NCBI RefSeq assembly: GCF_003584105.1
Contig: NZ_QXFO01000008.1
Location: 62,001-126,000 of the forward strand
From: Flagellimonas taeanensis
GTDB lineage: Bacteria > Bacteroidota > Bacteroidia > Flavobacteriales > Flavobacteriaceae
Reading direction: 5' to 3'
Length of the DNA stretch: 64,000 nt
In this document: one piece after another, positions 52,055-61,642 of the stretch
How the letters are laid out: each line of letters begins with the position of its first letter
How positions within the stretch are numbered: the first letter of the stretch is position 1
Notes under the pieces: generated by a model
Database searches by the model: none
Told to the model about the DNA's origin: nothing
What the model saw: the letters and a program-made list of their open reading frames with translations, nothing else
Made by a program: the position numbers and the translations under genes

Positions 52055-53908
52055 ATGCTGGAACTTGCGGGAATCATTATTCTTGGCATTATTGCACAAT
52101 GGGTGGCCTGGCGATTCAAATTGCCGGCCATTTTGCCTTTGATATTGATTGGGTTGTTGGTGGGGCCAATCGCCACTTTGTACACGGACGACGGGTCAAA
52201 ACTCATAGAGCCGATATGGAACGGGAAAAAAGGGCTTTTTCCCGGAGAGGGGCTGTATTATTTTGTTTCCCTCGCCATCAGTGTCATTCTTTTTGAAGGA
52301 GGCCTGACCCTAAAACGTGCGGAGATTTCAAATGTGGGCCCCGTGATCACCAAATTGATCACCATTGGCTCTGTGGTCACCTTTTTTGGTGCTGGAGTGG
52401 CCGCACACTATATTTTTGGGCTTTCATGGCAGATTTCCTTCTTGTTTTCCGCATTGATCATCGTTACGGGGCCAACGGTCATTACACCGATATTAAGGAA
52501 CATTCCCTTGAAAAAGGACGTGTCGGCCATCTTGAAATGGGAAGGGATCCTCATAGACCCCATTGGGGCCCTTGTGGCCGTATTGGTGTTTGAGTTCATC
52601 AGTGTGGGAGGGGGGCAGGCCTTTACCATCACAGCGTTGGTGGAATTTGGAAAAATCATTCTTTTTGGGACCACTTTTGGGTTCACTTTTGCACATGCCC
52701 TTGGCTTTGCCATAAAAAAGAACTTTATCCCCCACTATCTTTTGAATGTGGTATCACTATCCACGGTGCTGCTTGTTTTTGTGGAATCGGACATTTTTGC
52801 GCATGAATCGGGACTGTTGGCCGTTGTGGTCATGGGGATGGTGCTGGGCAACATGAACCTGCCCAACCTAAAGGAACTGCTCTATTTCAAGGAATCGTTG
52901 AGCGTGTTGTTGATATCCATCCTTTTTATTTTATTGGCCGCGAACATCGACATTGCAGACCTGGAACTGATCTACAACTGGAACACCGTGGCATTGTTTG
53001 CAGTGGTCGTTTTTCTGATCAGGCCGCTGGGCGTTTTTTTGAGCGCACAGGGATCCAACCTTAAACTCAACGAGAAACTTTTTATCGGGTGGGTAGGCCC
53101 ACGAGGTATCGTTGCTGCCGGTATCGCTTCCCTTTTTGGATCTAAACTGTTGGCCAATGGAGAGCCGGGTGCGGAGTATATTACCCCGCTGGTGTTCATG
53201 ATCGTGTTGGGAACGGTACTCTTGAACGCCACCACGGCAAGATTGTTCGCCAAGGTCATCGGGGTCTTTTTGAAAAAATCGGAAGGCATCATCATTATTG
53301 GGGCATCGCTTCCCTCCAGATTGATCGGAGGCTATCTACAAAAGAACAAACGGCACGTGGTCCTCGTGGACAATAACAGGACCAATGTGGAAAAAGCACA
53401 AAAGCATGGGCTTGAGGCAATAGTTTCCAACATTTATTCGGACAATCTCACCGATTATATTGAATTGAGTGATGTGGGCTATTTGATGGCCCTCACGGGA
53501 AACTCGGACATCAACCAATATGCCATAGACTCCTTCAAGGACCAGTTCGGAGAAAACGGTTCGTTCAGACTGGTAAACTCCGAGGAGATGAGCAATCCGG
53601 AGAGCAATCCGAAGGAAGGCCTCTTTTCGCATACGGATGATTATATCACATTGACAGAGGCCGCCAGAAAAAATCCGGTTGTACATGAGATTGCTTTAAA
53701 GGACAACGAGCACTATGAAGGGTTGATAGAGATCACGAAGGCAGACAGGGACATTGTGCCCATTTTCCTCAAAACCCCTGAGGGAGACTTGCAGATCATC
53801 TCTTCCAACAGCTTGGATTTTACAGACATAAAAGAGGGGTACAAATTGGTCTATCTAGGAAAGGAACTGGAGGTGGCCAAAGAGAACAGGACCCCTGAAA
53901 CTGCTTAA
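52055..53908 (+). CDS. CPA-family cation:proton antiporter with RCK (TrkA-N) domain
   Basis: 617 residues. About twelve membrane segments occupy residues 1-400, with the exchanger core signatures WEGILIDPIGALVAVLVFEF and GWVGPRGIVAAG. A cytoplasmic TrkA-N/RCK nucleotide-binding domain follows (about 408-540; GIIIIGASLPSRLIGGYL then VVLVDNNRTNVEKA), and a C-terminal regulatory part. It probably exchanges Na+ or K+ for H+ under nucleotide control. The start follows about 230 nt of intergenic sequence in which I see no clear feature. The SLC13 permease gene is the next downstream gene. Confidence 0.92.
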   Translation: MLELAGIIILGIIAQWVAWRFKLPAILPLILIGLLVGPIATLYTDDGSKLIEPIWNGKKGLFPGEGLYYFVSLAISVILFEGGLTLKRAEISNVGPVITKLITIGSVVTFFGAGVAAHYIFGLSWQISFLFSALIIVTGPTVITPILRNIPLKKDVSAILKWEGILIDPIGALVAVLVFEFISVGGGQAFTITALVEFGKIILFGTTFGFTFAHALGFAIKKNFIPHYLLNVVSLSTVLLVFVESDIFAHESGLLAVVVMGMVLGNMNLPNLKELLYFKESLSVLLISILFILLAANIDIADLELIYNWNTVALFAVVVFLIRPLGVFLSAQGSNLKLNEKLFIGWVGPRGIVAAGIASLFGSKLLANGEPGAEYITPLVFMIVLGTVLLNATTARLFAKVIGVFLKKSEGIIIIGASLPSRLIGGYLQKNKRHVVLVDNNRTNVEKAQKHGLEAIVSNIYSDNLTDYIELSDVGYLMALTGNSDINQYAIDSFKDQFGENGSFRLVNSEEMSNPESNPKEGLFSHTDDYITLTEAARKNPVVHEIALKDNEHYEGLIEITKADRDIVPIFLKTPEGDLQIISSNSLDFTDIKEGYKLVYLGKELEVAKENRTPETA

Positions 53909-54017
53909 CTTTTTTTCATGGAAAGTCCAAGCTCAAAGAACAGTTGCCTGGGGCTGCCTTTCCCCAAATTGAAAACAAAGGGGCGTTTAAAAACGGAACC
54001 GTAATGGAGTAGACTCT

Positions 54018-55787
54018 ATGGGCAGCGATCTGATCATCACCATTGTTATTATTTGTATTGGCATTGTACTCTTCATCAAGGACTACTTTTCCATAGACAC
54101 CACGTCAATTATCATCATGGCGCTGTTCATAGTGGCAGGTGTCCTGAGCCCCAAAGAAGGCTTTTCTGGTTTTAACCATCCGGCCACCTTGACGTTGGGG
54201 TGCATGTTCGTGGTAAGTGCCGGGGTGTTCAATTCGGGAATCTTGGACGGGCTCAGCCAAAAGATCATCAAACTTGCCAAGATACATTATAGCATAGCCC
54301 TGATCACTTTTTGTTTGATTGCAGGCATGTTCTCTGCCTTTGTGAACGATTCTGCCGTTGTGGCCCTGCTATTGCCCATTGCGCTTACGGTATGCAGAGA
54401 GACCAAGATTGCCCCGGGCATGCTGCTGATTCCCATTTCCTTTTCCGCACTTTTTGGGGGCACCTGCACCTTGATCGGAACGTCCACCAATATTCTCGTG
54501 AGCAGTTATGCCGAGGAATATGGACTGGAAGGTTTTGGCATGTTCGAGTTCAGCTTGGCCGCCCTGTGTTTGGCGACGATAGGGTTTGCCTATATTTTTT
54601 TTGTGGCACCACTTCTCTTGCCCAAGGCCAAAAAAGAACAGGACGTACTTACCAAAGAAGCGGAAAAGTACATTACGGAACTGTTGGTGGAAGAGGGCTG
54701 TCCCGATATCAAGAAACCGTTGTACAAGTCCAAATTGGTCAACGACCATAATGTACAGGTGTTGGCCATATTGAGAGAAGGCTCGCTCAAGAACAATATT
54801 GGTCCCGAAACATTTATACTGGAAGGGGATGTGATGAAGGTGATAATGCCCCCAAGAACGCTGAACAGTATCCGGGATTTAAAAGGCTATAGGATCAAAG
54901 GGAACAAACAAATGGGTGAAGTCGAGTCTGAAAAGCACATCTACGAGGTGATTGTGCCCTTTGGCTCACGACTGACAGAAGGCTCGCTCCGCACGCTCAA
55001 TTTTAGAAGGCGATACAACTGTTCCGTCCTTGCCATTAGGCAAAGGGGCGAAATTTTGTACGAGAAATTGCCCGATGTGAAACTGATGGAAGGGGACATG
55101 TTGCTGATACTGGGCTCAGAGGCCGATATGGAGGAATTGGTCGCCCAAAACCTTGTGGTGGCCCTTTCTGAGCACAAACAGGGAAAAACCGATTACAAGA
55201 AGGCCATTCCCGCACTCATTATTGCTGTTGGGGTCGTATTGGCTGCTTCCTTGAACCTGACTTCCATTTTGATCAGTAGTATGGTGGGCGCCCTATTGTT
55301 GGTCGCGACCTCCACCTTAAAGCCGAAAGAGGCCTACGAAGCCGTGGAATGGAAAGTGATCTTTATGATGGCCGGGGTACTTTCTATGGGCACGGCCCTT
55401 GAAAAAACAGGGGGCGCCGAAAAAATAGCCGCTTTTATACAACAGACCTTGGGAAGCTATGACGCCCAGATCACACTCAGTATTCTGTACCTGATCACTT
55501 TTTTGAGCACCAATGTGCTCTCCAGTAAGGCCACTGCGGCCCTTATGTCCCCGATAGTGATCAGTCTTGCTGCGGCCATGGGGGTCAGTGAACGGCCTTT
55601 TTTGGTGGCGGTAATGTTTGCCTGTTCCCTAACGTTCATGACACCCGTGAGCTACCCCACGAATACCATGGTCTATGCGCCCGGGAATTACAGGTTCAAT
55701 GATTTCTTGAGGGTGGGTACCCCATTGAACATCATCATCTGGATCGCGGCCACATTTGTGATTCCCTATTTCTTTCCGTTCAAATAG
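54018..55787 (+). CDS. SLC13-family permease with two RCK_C domains
   Basis: 589 residues. N-terminal (about 1-200) and C-terminal (about 395-589) membrane halves flank a soluble centre holding two RCK_C (TrkA-C) modules at about 225-300 and 305-385 (VQVLAILREGSLKNN; YNCSVLAIRQRGEILYEK). The membrane signature SALFGGTCTLIGTSTNILV and its C-terminal counterpart TPVSYPTNTMVYAPG are typical of CitT/SLC13-type Na+-coupled anion transporters. The substrate (sulfate or dicarboxylate) is unresolved. It lies 109 nt after the antiporter gene on the same strand. Confidence 0.92.
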   Translation: MGSDLIITIVIICIGIVLFIKDYFSIDTTSIIIMALFIVAGVLSPKEGFSGFNHPATLTLGCMFVVSAGVFNSGILDGLSQKIIKLAKIHYSIALITFCLIAGMFSAFVNDSAVVALLLPIALTVCRETKIAPGMLLIPISFSALFGGTCTLIGTSTNILVSSYAEEYGLEGFGMFEFSLAALCLATIGFAYIFFVAPLLLPKAKKEQDVLTKEAEKYITELLVEEGCPDIKKPLYKSKLVNDHNVQVLAILREGSLKNNIGPETFILEGDVMKVIMPPRTLNSIRDLKGYRIKGNKQMGEVESEKHIYEVIVPFGSRLTEGSLRTLNFRRRYNCSVLAIRQRGEILYEKLPDVKLMEGDMLLILGSEADMEELVAQNLVVALSEHKQGKTDYKKAIPALIIAVGVVLAASLNLTSILISSMVGALLLVATSTLKPKEAYEAVEWKVIFMMAGVLSMGTALEKTGGAEKIAAFIQQTLGSYDAQITLSILYLITFLSTNVLSSKATAALMSPIVISLAAAMGVSERPFLVAVMFACSLTFMTPVSYPTNTMVYAPGNYRFNDFLRVGTPLNIIIWIAATFVIPYFFPFK

Positions 55788-55952
55788 AGCTGAACTATCA
55801 GGGGGAACAACCTCATAAACCATCAAAAAAAAAATCAGCCATCAATTTATATTGGGGATCCGTCAAATGGTTTGGGGCATCCATCAATTTACCGATTAAG
55901 GAAATAAGGGTTTCAGGTATTTTTAGACATCAAACAAATTGAATCTAAAAAA

Positions 55953-56204
55953 ATGAAGAAAATTCTACTTCCATTATTGGTGTCCACCTGTTTGTCCATA
56001 GGCTGTTCCAATGAAGATGATGGCACAAAATGTGAGTCGTGTACCTCTCAGGCGGGCACAACATTTAGAATTTGTGAAAACAGCAATGGAGACTATAAAT
56101 TGGTCACAGGGGACGAGTCCAGGACTATTACTAAGGAAGAAATGGAAGGCACCACCCCAACTGCTGTTGTCCAAGAGGCATGTGCAGCAGACCGCCCCTT
56201 ATAA
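55953..56204 (+). CDS. small hypothetical lipoprotein
   Basis: 83 residues. The leader KKILLPLLVSTCLSIGC gives a lipidation cysteine at residue 18. The mature part has several cysteines (CESCTSQAGTTFRIC...EAC), which could form disulfides. No family recognised. It stands alone between the SLC13 permease and the convergent lepA gene (29 nt away). Confidence 0.65.
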   Translation: MKKILLPLLVSTCLSIGCSNEDDGTKCESCTSQAGTTFRICENSNGDYKLVTGDESRTITKEEMEGTTPTAVVQEACAADRPL

Positions 56205-56233
56205 GCTAAAAAAGAGAAAGTAGGAACAACAGC

Positions 56234-58030
56234 TTAGTCGTTCAATTTGAGCACGGCCATGAATGCTTGTTGTGGAATCTCCACATTGCCTACTTGGCGC
56301 ATACGTTTTTTCCCTTTTTTCTGTTTTTCCAACAGTTTTCGCTTACGGGAAATGTCCCCACCATAACATTTGGCGGTAACATCTTTCCGAAGTGCTTTTA
56401 TGGTCTCCCTTGAAATGACTTTGGATCCGATGGCCGCTTGAATAGGGATATCGAACTGTTGTCTTGGGATGAGTTCCTTCAGTTTTTCGCACATTTTTTT
56501 CCCGATATTGTGTGCGTTGTCAAAGTGGATGAGCGCAGAGAGGGCATCCACAGGCTGGGCATTCAGAAGGATATCCACACGTACCAATTTGGATATCCGC
56601 ATCCCAATCGGTGTATAATCGAATGAGGCATAACCTTTAGAAACGGTCTTCAATCGATCGTAAAAATCAAATACGATTTCGGCCAAGGGCATGTCAAAAA
56701 TGAGCTCCACCCGTTCTGGGGTCAAATAGGTCTGGTTCTTGATCTGGCCGCGCTTTTCAATACAAAGGGACATCACGTTCCCCACAAAATCCGATTTTGT
56801 GATGATGGTCGCCTTGATGTAAGGTTCTTCCACTCGGTCCAAGGTGGATGGGTCGGGAAGGTCCGATGGGTTGTTTACAATGACAGGGGTCTCCCTATCC
56901 TTGGTAGTGAAGGCATGGTAGCTTACGTTGGGGACTGTGGTGATAACGGTCATGTCGAATTCGCGTTCCAACCGCTCTTGGATAATCTCCATGTGCAGCA
57001 TTCCCAAAAATCCGCATCGAAAGCCAAAGCCCAAAGCCGCACTACTTTCGGGTGTAAAGACCAGGGAGGCGTCGTTCAATTGCAATTTTTCCATGGAAGA
57101 CCGGAGCTCCTCAAAATCTTCAGTGTCCACGGGATAAATCCCCGCGAAAACCATCGGCTTCACGTCCTCGAAACCTTCAATGGCATTTTTGGTGGGATTG
57201 GCGGCATCGGTAATGGTATCACCCACCTTCACTTCGCGCGCGTCCTTGATCCCGGTGATCAAATAGCCCACGTCTCCCGCCGAAATTTTGTTCTTGGGCA
57301 CTTGTTTCAACTTTAGTGTACCAATTTCATCAGCTTCATAGGCCCTTCCAGTGGCCACAAACTTGATTTTTTGCCCTTTTTTGATTTCTCCGTTGATGAC
57401 CCTAAAATAGGTTTCGACCCCTCTGAACGGATTATAAACGGAATCGAACACCAAGGCCTGGAGCGGCTCGGAAACATTGCCCTTGGGCGCAGGAATCCTT
57501 TCAATAATCGCTGTCAATATTTCTTGGATACCGATACCTGTTTTGGCACTGGCAGGGATTACCTCCTCGGCCTTGCATCCCAAAAGATCCACGATGTCGT
57601 CCGTGACCTCTTCCGGATTGGCACTGGGAAGATCCACTTTGTTGAGCACAGGGATGATCTCCAAATCATTTTCGAGGGCCAAGTAAAGGTTCGAAATGGT
57701 CTGTGCCTGTATGCTCTGTGCCGCATCCACCACCAAAAGGGCCCCTTCGCAGGCTGCGATGGACCGGGACACTTCGTATGAAAAATCCACGTGGCCGGGA
57801 GTGTCGATCAAGTTAAGGATATAGGTTTCCCCTTCGTGCACATACTCCATTTGGATGGCGTGGCTTTTGATCGTAATGCCGCGTTCGCGTTCAAGGTCCA
57901 TGCTGTCCAACAATTGATCCTGTTTTTCGCGTTCGGTTACAGAGCCCGTAAAGTCCAACAAACGGTCGGCCAAGGTGCTTTTACCATGATCTATATGTGC
58001 AATGATGCAAAAATTCCTAATCTTCTCCAT
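56234..58030 (-). CDS. lepA: elongation factor 4 (LepA)
   Basis: 598-residue translational GTPase. P-loop AHIDHGKST (residues 11-19), switch and G motifs DTPGHVDF and NKVD, EF-G-like domains II and III, and the LepA-specific C-terminal domain ([24 protein letters not shown]). It acts in ribosome biogenesis and back-translocation during translation. Full length. A -10 box lies 38 nt upstream of the ATG. Confidence 0.97.
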   Translation of the reverse strand: MEKIRNFCIIAHIDHGKSTLADRLLDFTGSVTEREKQDQLLDSMDLERERGITIKSHAIQMEYVHEGETYILNLIDTPGHVDFSYEVSRSIAACEGALLVVDAAQSIQAQTISNLYLALENDLEIIPVLNKVDLPSANPEEVTDDIVDLLGCKAEEVIPASAKTGIGIQEILTAIIERIPAPKGNVSEPLQALVFDSVYNPFRGVETYFRVINGEIKKGQKIKFVATGRAYEADEIGTLKLKQVPKNKISAGDVGYLITGIKDAREVKVGDTITDAANPTKNAIEGFEDVKPMVFAGIYPVDTEDFEELRSSMEKLQLNDASLVFTPESSAALGFGFRCGFLGMLHMEIIQERLEREFDMTVITTVPNVSYHAFTTKDRETPVIVNNPSDLPDPSTLDRVEEPYIKATIITKSDFVGNVMSLCIEKRGQIKNQTYLTPERVELIFDMPLAEIVFDFYDRLKTVSKGYASFDYTPIGMRISKLVRVDILLNAQPVDALSALIHFDNAHNIGKKMCEKLKELIPRQQFDIPIQAAIGSKVISRETIKALRKDVTAKCYGGDISRKRKLLEKQKKGKKRMRQVGNVEIPQQAFMAVLKLND

Positions 58031-58068
58031 ATCAACAATAACCCGCCAAAAAGGCTGATGAGCAACTG

Positions 58069-58076
58069 CAAATATA
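58069..58076 (-). promoter_or_regulatory. -10 box of the lepA promoter
   Basis: TATATTTG on the minus strand, matching TAnnTTTG; no convincing -33 element. Confidence 0.5.
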
Positions 58077-58153
58077 ATTGTTTTAAGTACCTGCCGATGG
58101 TTTTTTGCAAATAAGAAAAAAGGGGGCTTATATCGCTCAAGAATAATTTCTTA

Positions 58154-58161
58154 GATTTGAG
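58154..58161 (+). promoter_or_regulatory. -10 box of the outer-membrane receptor gene
   Basis: TAGATTTG, a TAnnTTTG match, 18 nt upstream of the ATG; no convincing -33 element. Confidence 0.45.
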
Positions 58162-58179
58162 GTCCAACCCTAGCCTTAA

Positions 58180-60600
58180 ATGAAAAACCTCACCTTTGTA
58201 TTTTTATCGGTGTCTTTGATCAGCGGTTGCCTCACTGGGCAAACGTTCAAGATTACCGGAAAGGTGGTGGACGAACAAAACCAGATAATCCCGTACGCCA
58301 ATATTCTGCTGTTACAGGCCTCCGACTCCACTTTTGTGAAGGGCACCTCTGCGGACGATAATGGTTTTTTTGAACTGATGGAAGTGGCCCCCGATCTGTA
58401 TTTATTGCAAGCGAGCTATGTGGGGAGGGGTTCGGAGCCAAGGGCATTGGACATTGCCAAGGATGTTTCCCTTGGGGCTCTCATCATACCATTGGAAAGC
58501 AATGAACTGGATGAGGTCGTGGTCACCGCACAACGCCCGAAGCTACAAAAACTTCCAGACAGACTGGTCTTTTCGGTTGAAAATACTGTGATTTCACAAG
58601 GAAATTCGTGGGACATCCTCAAGAGCACACCAGGAGTGATCGTTGCCGAGGACAGATTGCTGGTCAGGGGACAGAGCGCAACCGTTTACCTGAACGATAG
58701 GAAAGTTCAGTTGTCGGGACAAGAGGTGCAAGATCTGTTGCAAGGACTTTCGGGAACGAACATCAAGTCCGTTGAGGTGATCGGCAATCCACCGGCAAGT
58801 TACGATGCGGGAGGAGGTCCCATTTTGAACATTGTGACCTCGAAAAGCATTGTTCCGGGATACAAGGGAAGCATCAACGGGAGCTACACGCAGGCTGTTT
58901 TTCCAAAGTATAGCCTGGGGACCAGCCATTACTATAAAACGGACAAGCTCCATTTGTTTGCCAATTACACCATCAACCCACAAAAGGAACTTAGAAAAAC
59001 GGACAAGGGCATCCATTTTATGGATGACACCAATTCGGTGTTTTCCCAATGGGACACCCACTACGAAAGGAACAATAGCTCCCAATCACAGAATGCGAAC
59101 TTTATCATGGACTATGACTTTGATGACAGGAACAGTGTGGGTCTTACCTCCAACGTGTTGTTCAATCTGGGGGAAGACCAAGAAACCCGTTTGACCAATA
59201 CGATGAGAAACGGGTTGGGGCAATTGGATTCCACGTTTACCACGCGGAACAATGCGGTCCTGGACAATACCAATCTCGCTTTTGACCTTACCTATGTGCA
59301 CCGCTTGAAGAAGGAGGGAGCCAAGTTAAGTGTGAATGGGCACTATACCCATTACAACGGACAGACACTGCAAAACCTTTCTTCCGAATATTTCGATGCA
59401 AGCGGCGCTTTCCTGCGTGATTTTGGTTTCGATTCCGATTCCGAGCAAGATATTGACATTTTCACGGGTCAGGTGGATTATGCCACTCCAATTGGAAATG
59501 CCTCTTTGGAAACAGGGGCCAAGATTTCCTCCATTGCCTCAGAGAGCAATGTGGATTTTTTCAATTTCAATGGTTCCAGTAACACGGTGGGCCCATCCCA
59601 ATCCGACAATTATACCTATGACGAAAAAGTATATGCGGCCTATTTCAGTTTGGTGAAAAACTGGGAAAAATGGTCGGTTAAATTAGGGGTGAGAGGTGAG
59701 CTTACCGAGGCCAAAGGGATTTCGGAGACCCTTGGCGAGACCAATACACAGGACTTTTTTGAACCCTTCCCCTCTTTATATGTGCTCTATTCGCCATCGG
59801 AAAAGCACAGTATATCGTTCGACTACGGAAGAAATGTGGACAGGCCCAAGTACAATGATCTCAATCCCTTCCGGTTTTTCTTCAATGAAAATGATTATGA
59901 AGAGGGAAACCCAGGGCTTGTTCCCAGTTTCAGCAACAATTTTAACCTGAACTACACGATAAACAGCGAATATTTCTTTGATGTCTATTATCGGGACAAT
60001 GGAAGAAACATTTCCTATTTGGTCTTTCAGGACAACACAAACCAGACACTTGTGGAACTGAAACAGAATGTACTGGAGAGCAAGTCCTATGGACTGGACT
60101 TTACCCTGAGCAAAACCGTTTTGTCCGCTTGGGTGCTGTATGCCTACACCTCTTTTTTCCACGAAGAGGCAACCTTTTTGGCCGCGGAGAGTGGAAATGT
60201 GCCCTACACCAACGAAGTGGACGGGTTTTATGGTTACCTGTCCAACTACCTCACCCTGTCCAAGGACGGAACCTTCACGGGAGAGGTCACGGCCACATAC
60301 CTATCCAAGTTTTTGTTCGGGTCCTATATCTCCGACGATCAGTTTAACCTGACTTTGGGCCTTCGAAAGACACTTTTTGACAACAGGATAACCCTGTCCT
60401 TGTCAGCGGAGGACATTCTGGAAAAGTATGTACCCACCTACCGTTCGCAGTACCTCGACCAGGACAATTTTTACCGAAGACGCCCTGAAACACAGTTCAT
60501 CCGGTTTGGCTTCACCTATAATTTTGGCAATTTCCGATTGGAGGACAACCAACGTGGGATCGATAAAAAGGAGCGGGACAGACTACAATCCAAAGACTAA
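58180..60600 (+). CDS. TonB-dependent receptor-type outer membrane protein
   Basis: 806 residues. Signal peptide (about 1-20), a carboxypeptidase-like regulatory beta-sandwich (about 25-105; GKVVDEQNQIIPYANILLLQ), a plug-like domain with VVVTAQRPKLQKLPDRLVFSVE, then a large outer-membrane beta-barrel of the OMP_b-brl type, full of alternating polar/aromatic strands. The C-terminus ends in a strand plus a charged tail. There is no SusD gene next to it, so it is not a classical polysaccharide-utilisation pair; the ligand is unknown. Solitary gene with its own -10 box. Confidence 0.9.
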   Translation: MKNLTFVFLSVSLISGCLTGQTFKITGKVVDEQNQIIPYANILLLQASDSTFVKGTSADDNGFFELMEVAPDLYLLQASYVGRGSEPRALDIAKDVSLGALIIPLESNELDEVVVTAQRPKLQKLPDRLVFSVENTVISQGNSWDILKSTPGVIVAEDRLLVRGQSATVYLNDRKVQLSGQEVQDLLQGLSGTNIKSVEVIGNPPASYDAGGGPILNIVTSKSIVPGYKGSINGSYTQAVFPKYSLGTSHYYKTDKLHLFANYTINPQKELRKTDKGIHFMDDTNSVFSQWDTHYERNNSSQSQNANFIMDYDFDDRNSVGLTSNVLFNLGEDQETRLTNTMRNGLGQLDSTFTTRNNAVLDNTNLAFDLTYVHRLKKEGAKLSVNGHYTHYNGQTLQNLSSEYFDASGAFLRDFGFDSDSEQDIDIFTGQVDYATPIGNASLETGAKISSIASESNVDFFNFNGSSNTVGPSQSDNYTYDEKVYAAYFSLVKNWEKWSVKLGVRGELTEAKGISETLGETNTQDFFEPFPSLYVLYSPSEKHSISFDYGRNVDRPKYNDLNPFRFFFNENDYEEGNPGLVPSFSNNFNLNYTINSEYFFDVYYRDNGRNISYLVFQDNTNQTLVELKQNVLESKSYGLDFTLSKTVLSAWVLYAYTSFFHEEATFLAAESGNVPYTNEVDGFYGYLSNYLTLSKDGTFTGEVTATYLSKFLFGSYISDDQFNLTLGLRKTLFDNRITLSLSAEDILEKYVPTYRSQYLDQDNFYRRRPETQFIRFGFTYNFGNFRLEDNQRGIDKKERDRLQSKD

Positions 60601-60623
60601 TATGCTGATTCTGGGGTATTTTG

Positions 60624-60631
60624 TATTTTTG
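60624..60631 (+). promoter_or_regulatory. -10 box of the dusB promoter
   Basis: TATTTTTG, identical to the folB -10, 18 nt ahead of the TTG start of dusB. The -33 element is not clear. Confidence 0.55.
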
Positions 60632-60649
60632 CAGTCCAAAAAATAGGAT

Positions 60650-61642
60650 TTGCCAAAAATAGGAAACATAGAACTGCCTGATTTTCCATTGCTTCTTGCC
60701 CCGATGGAAGACGTGAGCGACCCTCCTTTCCGTGCACTCTGCAAGGAACAAGGGGCAGATGTGGTATATACCGAGTTCATTTCTTCGGAAGGTTTGATCA
60801 GGGATGCGGCCAAAAGTGTCCTTAAACTGGACATTTATGAAAAGGAACGCCCAGTGGGCATCCAGATTTTTGGTGCGGAGCTGGACTCCATGCTCCAGGC
60901 CGTGGATATTGTGGAGCAATCCAATCCGGATATCATCGATATCAATTTTGGCTGCCCCGTAAAAAAAGTGGTCTGCAAAAATGCAGGAGCGGGAATCTTA
61001 CGGGATATTCCCCTCATGGTAAAATTGACCGAGGAAATCGTCAAGCGGACCAAACTTCCCGTTACCGTCAAGACGCGATTGGGCTGGGATTCCGATTCCA
61101 TCAAAATTGTTGAGGTAGCAGAACGTTTGCAGGATGTGGGCATACAGGCCATTTCCATCCACGGACGCACGCGCGTGCAGATGTACAAGGGTGAGGCAGA
61201 CTGGAAGCCCATTGCTGAGGTGAAGAACAACCAACGCATGCAAATCCCCGTATTTGGAAATGGCGATGTGGACACCCCCGAAGCCGCAGTGAGGATGCGT
61301 GACGATTTTGGTCTGGATGGAGCCATGATCGGTAGGGCCAGTATCGGATATCCCTGGTTTTTCAAGGAGGTAAAACATTTCTTCAAGACAGGGGAGCACA
61401 TGGCACCGCCATCCATGCAAGAACGTGTGGACGCTGCGCGCAGGCACCTACAGATGTCCATCGACTGGAAAGGCGAAAAATTGGGCGTGTTCGAGACCCG
61501 AAGGCACTACACCAACTATTTTAAGGGCATACCCCACTTCAAGGAACACCGTATGAAAATGGTGACCAGCGACGATGCGGTGGATGTATTTGCTGCGTTT
61601 GACGAAGTGCTCGAGAAATTTGAGGACTTTCAGTTCGCCTAG
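60650..61642 (+). CDS. dusB: tRNA-dihydrouridine synthase (DusB-type)
   Basis: 330-residue flavoenzyme that reduces uridines in the tRNA D-loop. The FMN-barrel signature starts LAPMEDVSDPPFRALC; the catalytic cysteine is C102 in NFGCPVKKV, and GRTRVQMYKGEADW and NGDVDTPEAA complete the family pattern. The start codon is TTG (60650-60652): the first ATG lies in the conserved PMED motif and is too late. It is convergent with the FtsX-like gene and their stop codons overlap in CTAG (61639-61642). Confidence 0.93.
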   Translation: MPKIGNIELPDFPLLLAPMEDVSDPPFRALCKEQGADVVYTEFISSEGLIRDAAKSVLKLDIYEKERPVGIQIFGAELDSMLQAVDIVEQSNPDIIDINFGCPVKKVVCKNAGAGILRDIPLMVKLTEEIVKRTKLPVTVKTRLGWDSDSIKIVEVAERLQDVGIQAISIHGRTRVQMYKGEADWKPIAEVKNNQRMQIPVFGNGDVDTPEAAVRMRDDFGLDGAMIGRASIGYPWFFKEVKHFFKTGEHMAPPSMQERVDAARRHLQMSIDWKGEKLGVFETRRHYTNYFKGIPHFKEHRMKMVTSDDAVDVFAAFDEVLEKFEDFQFA

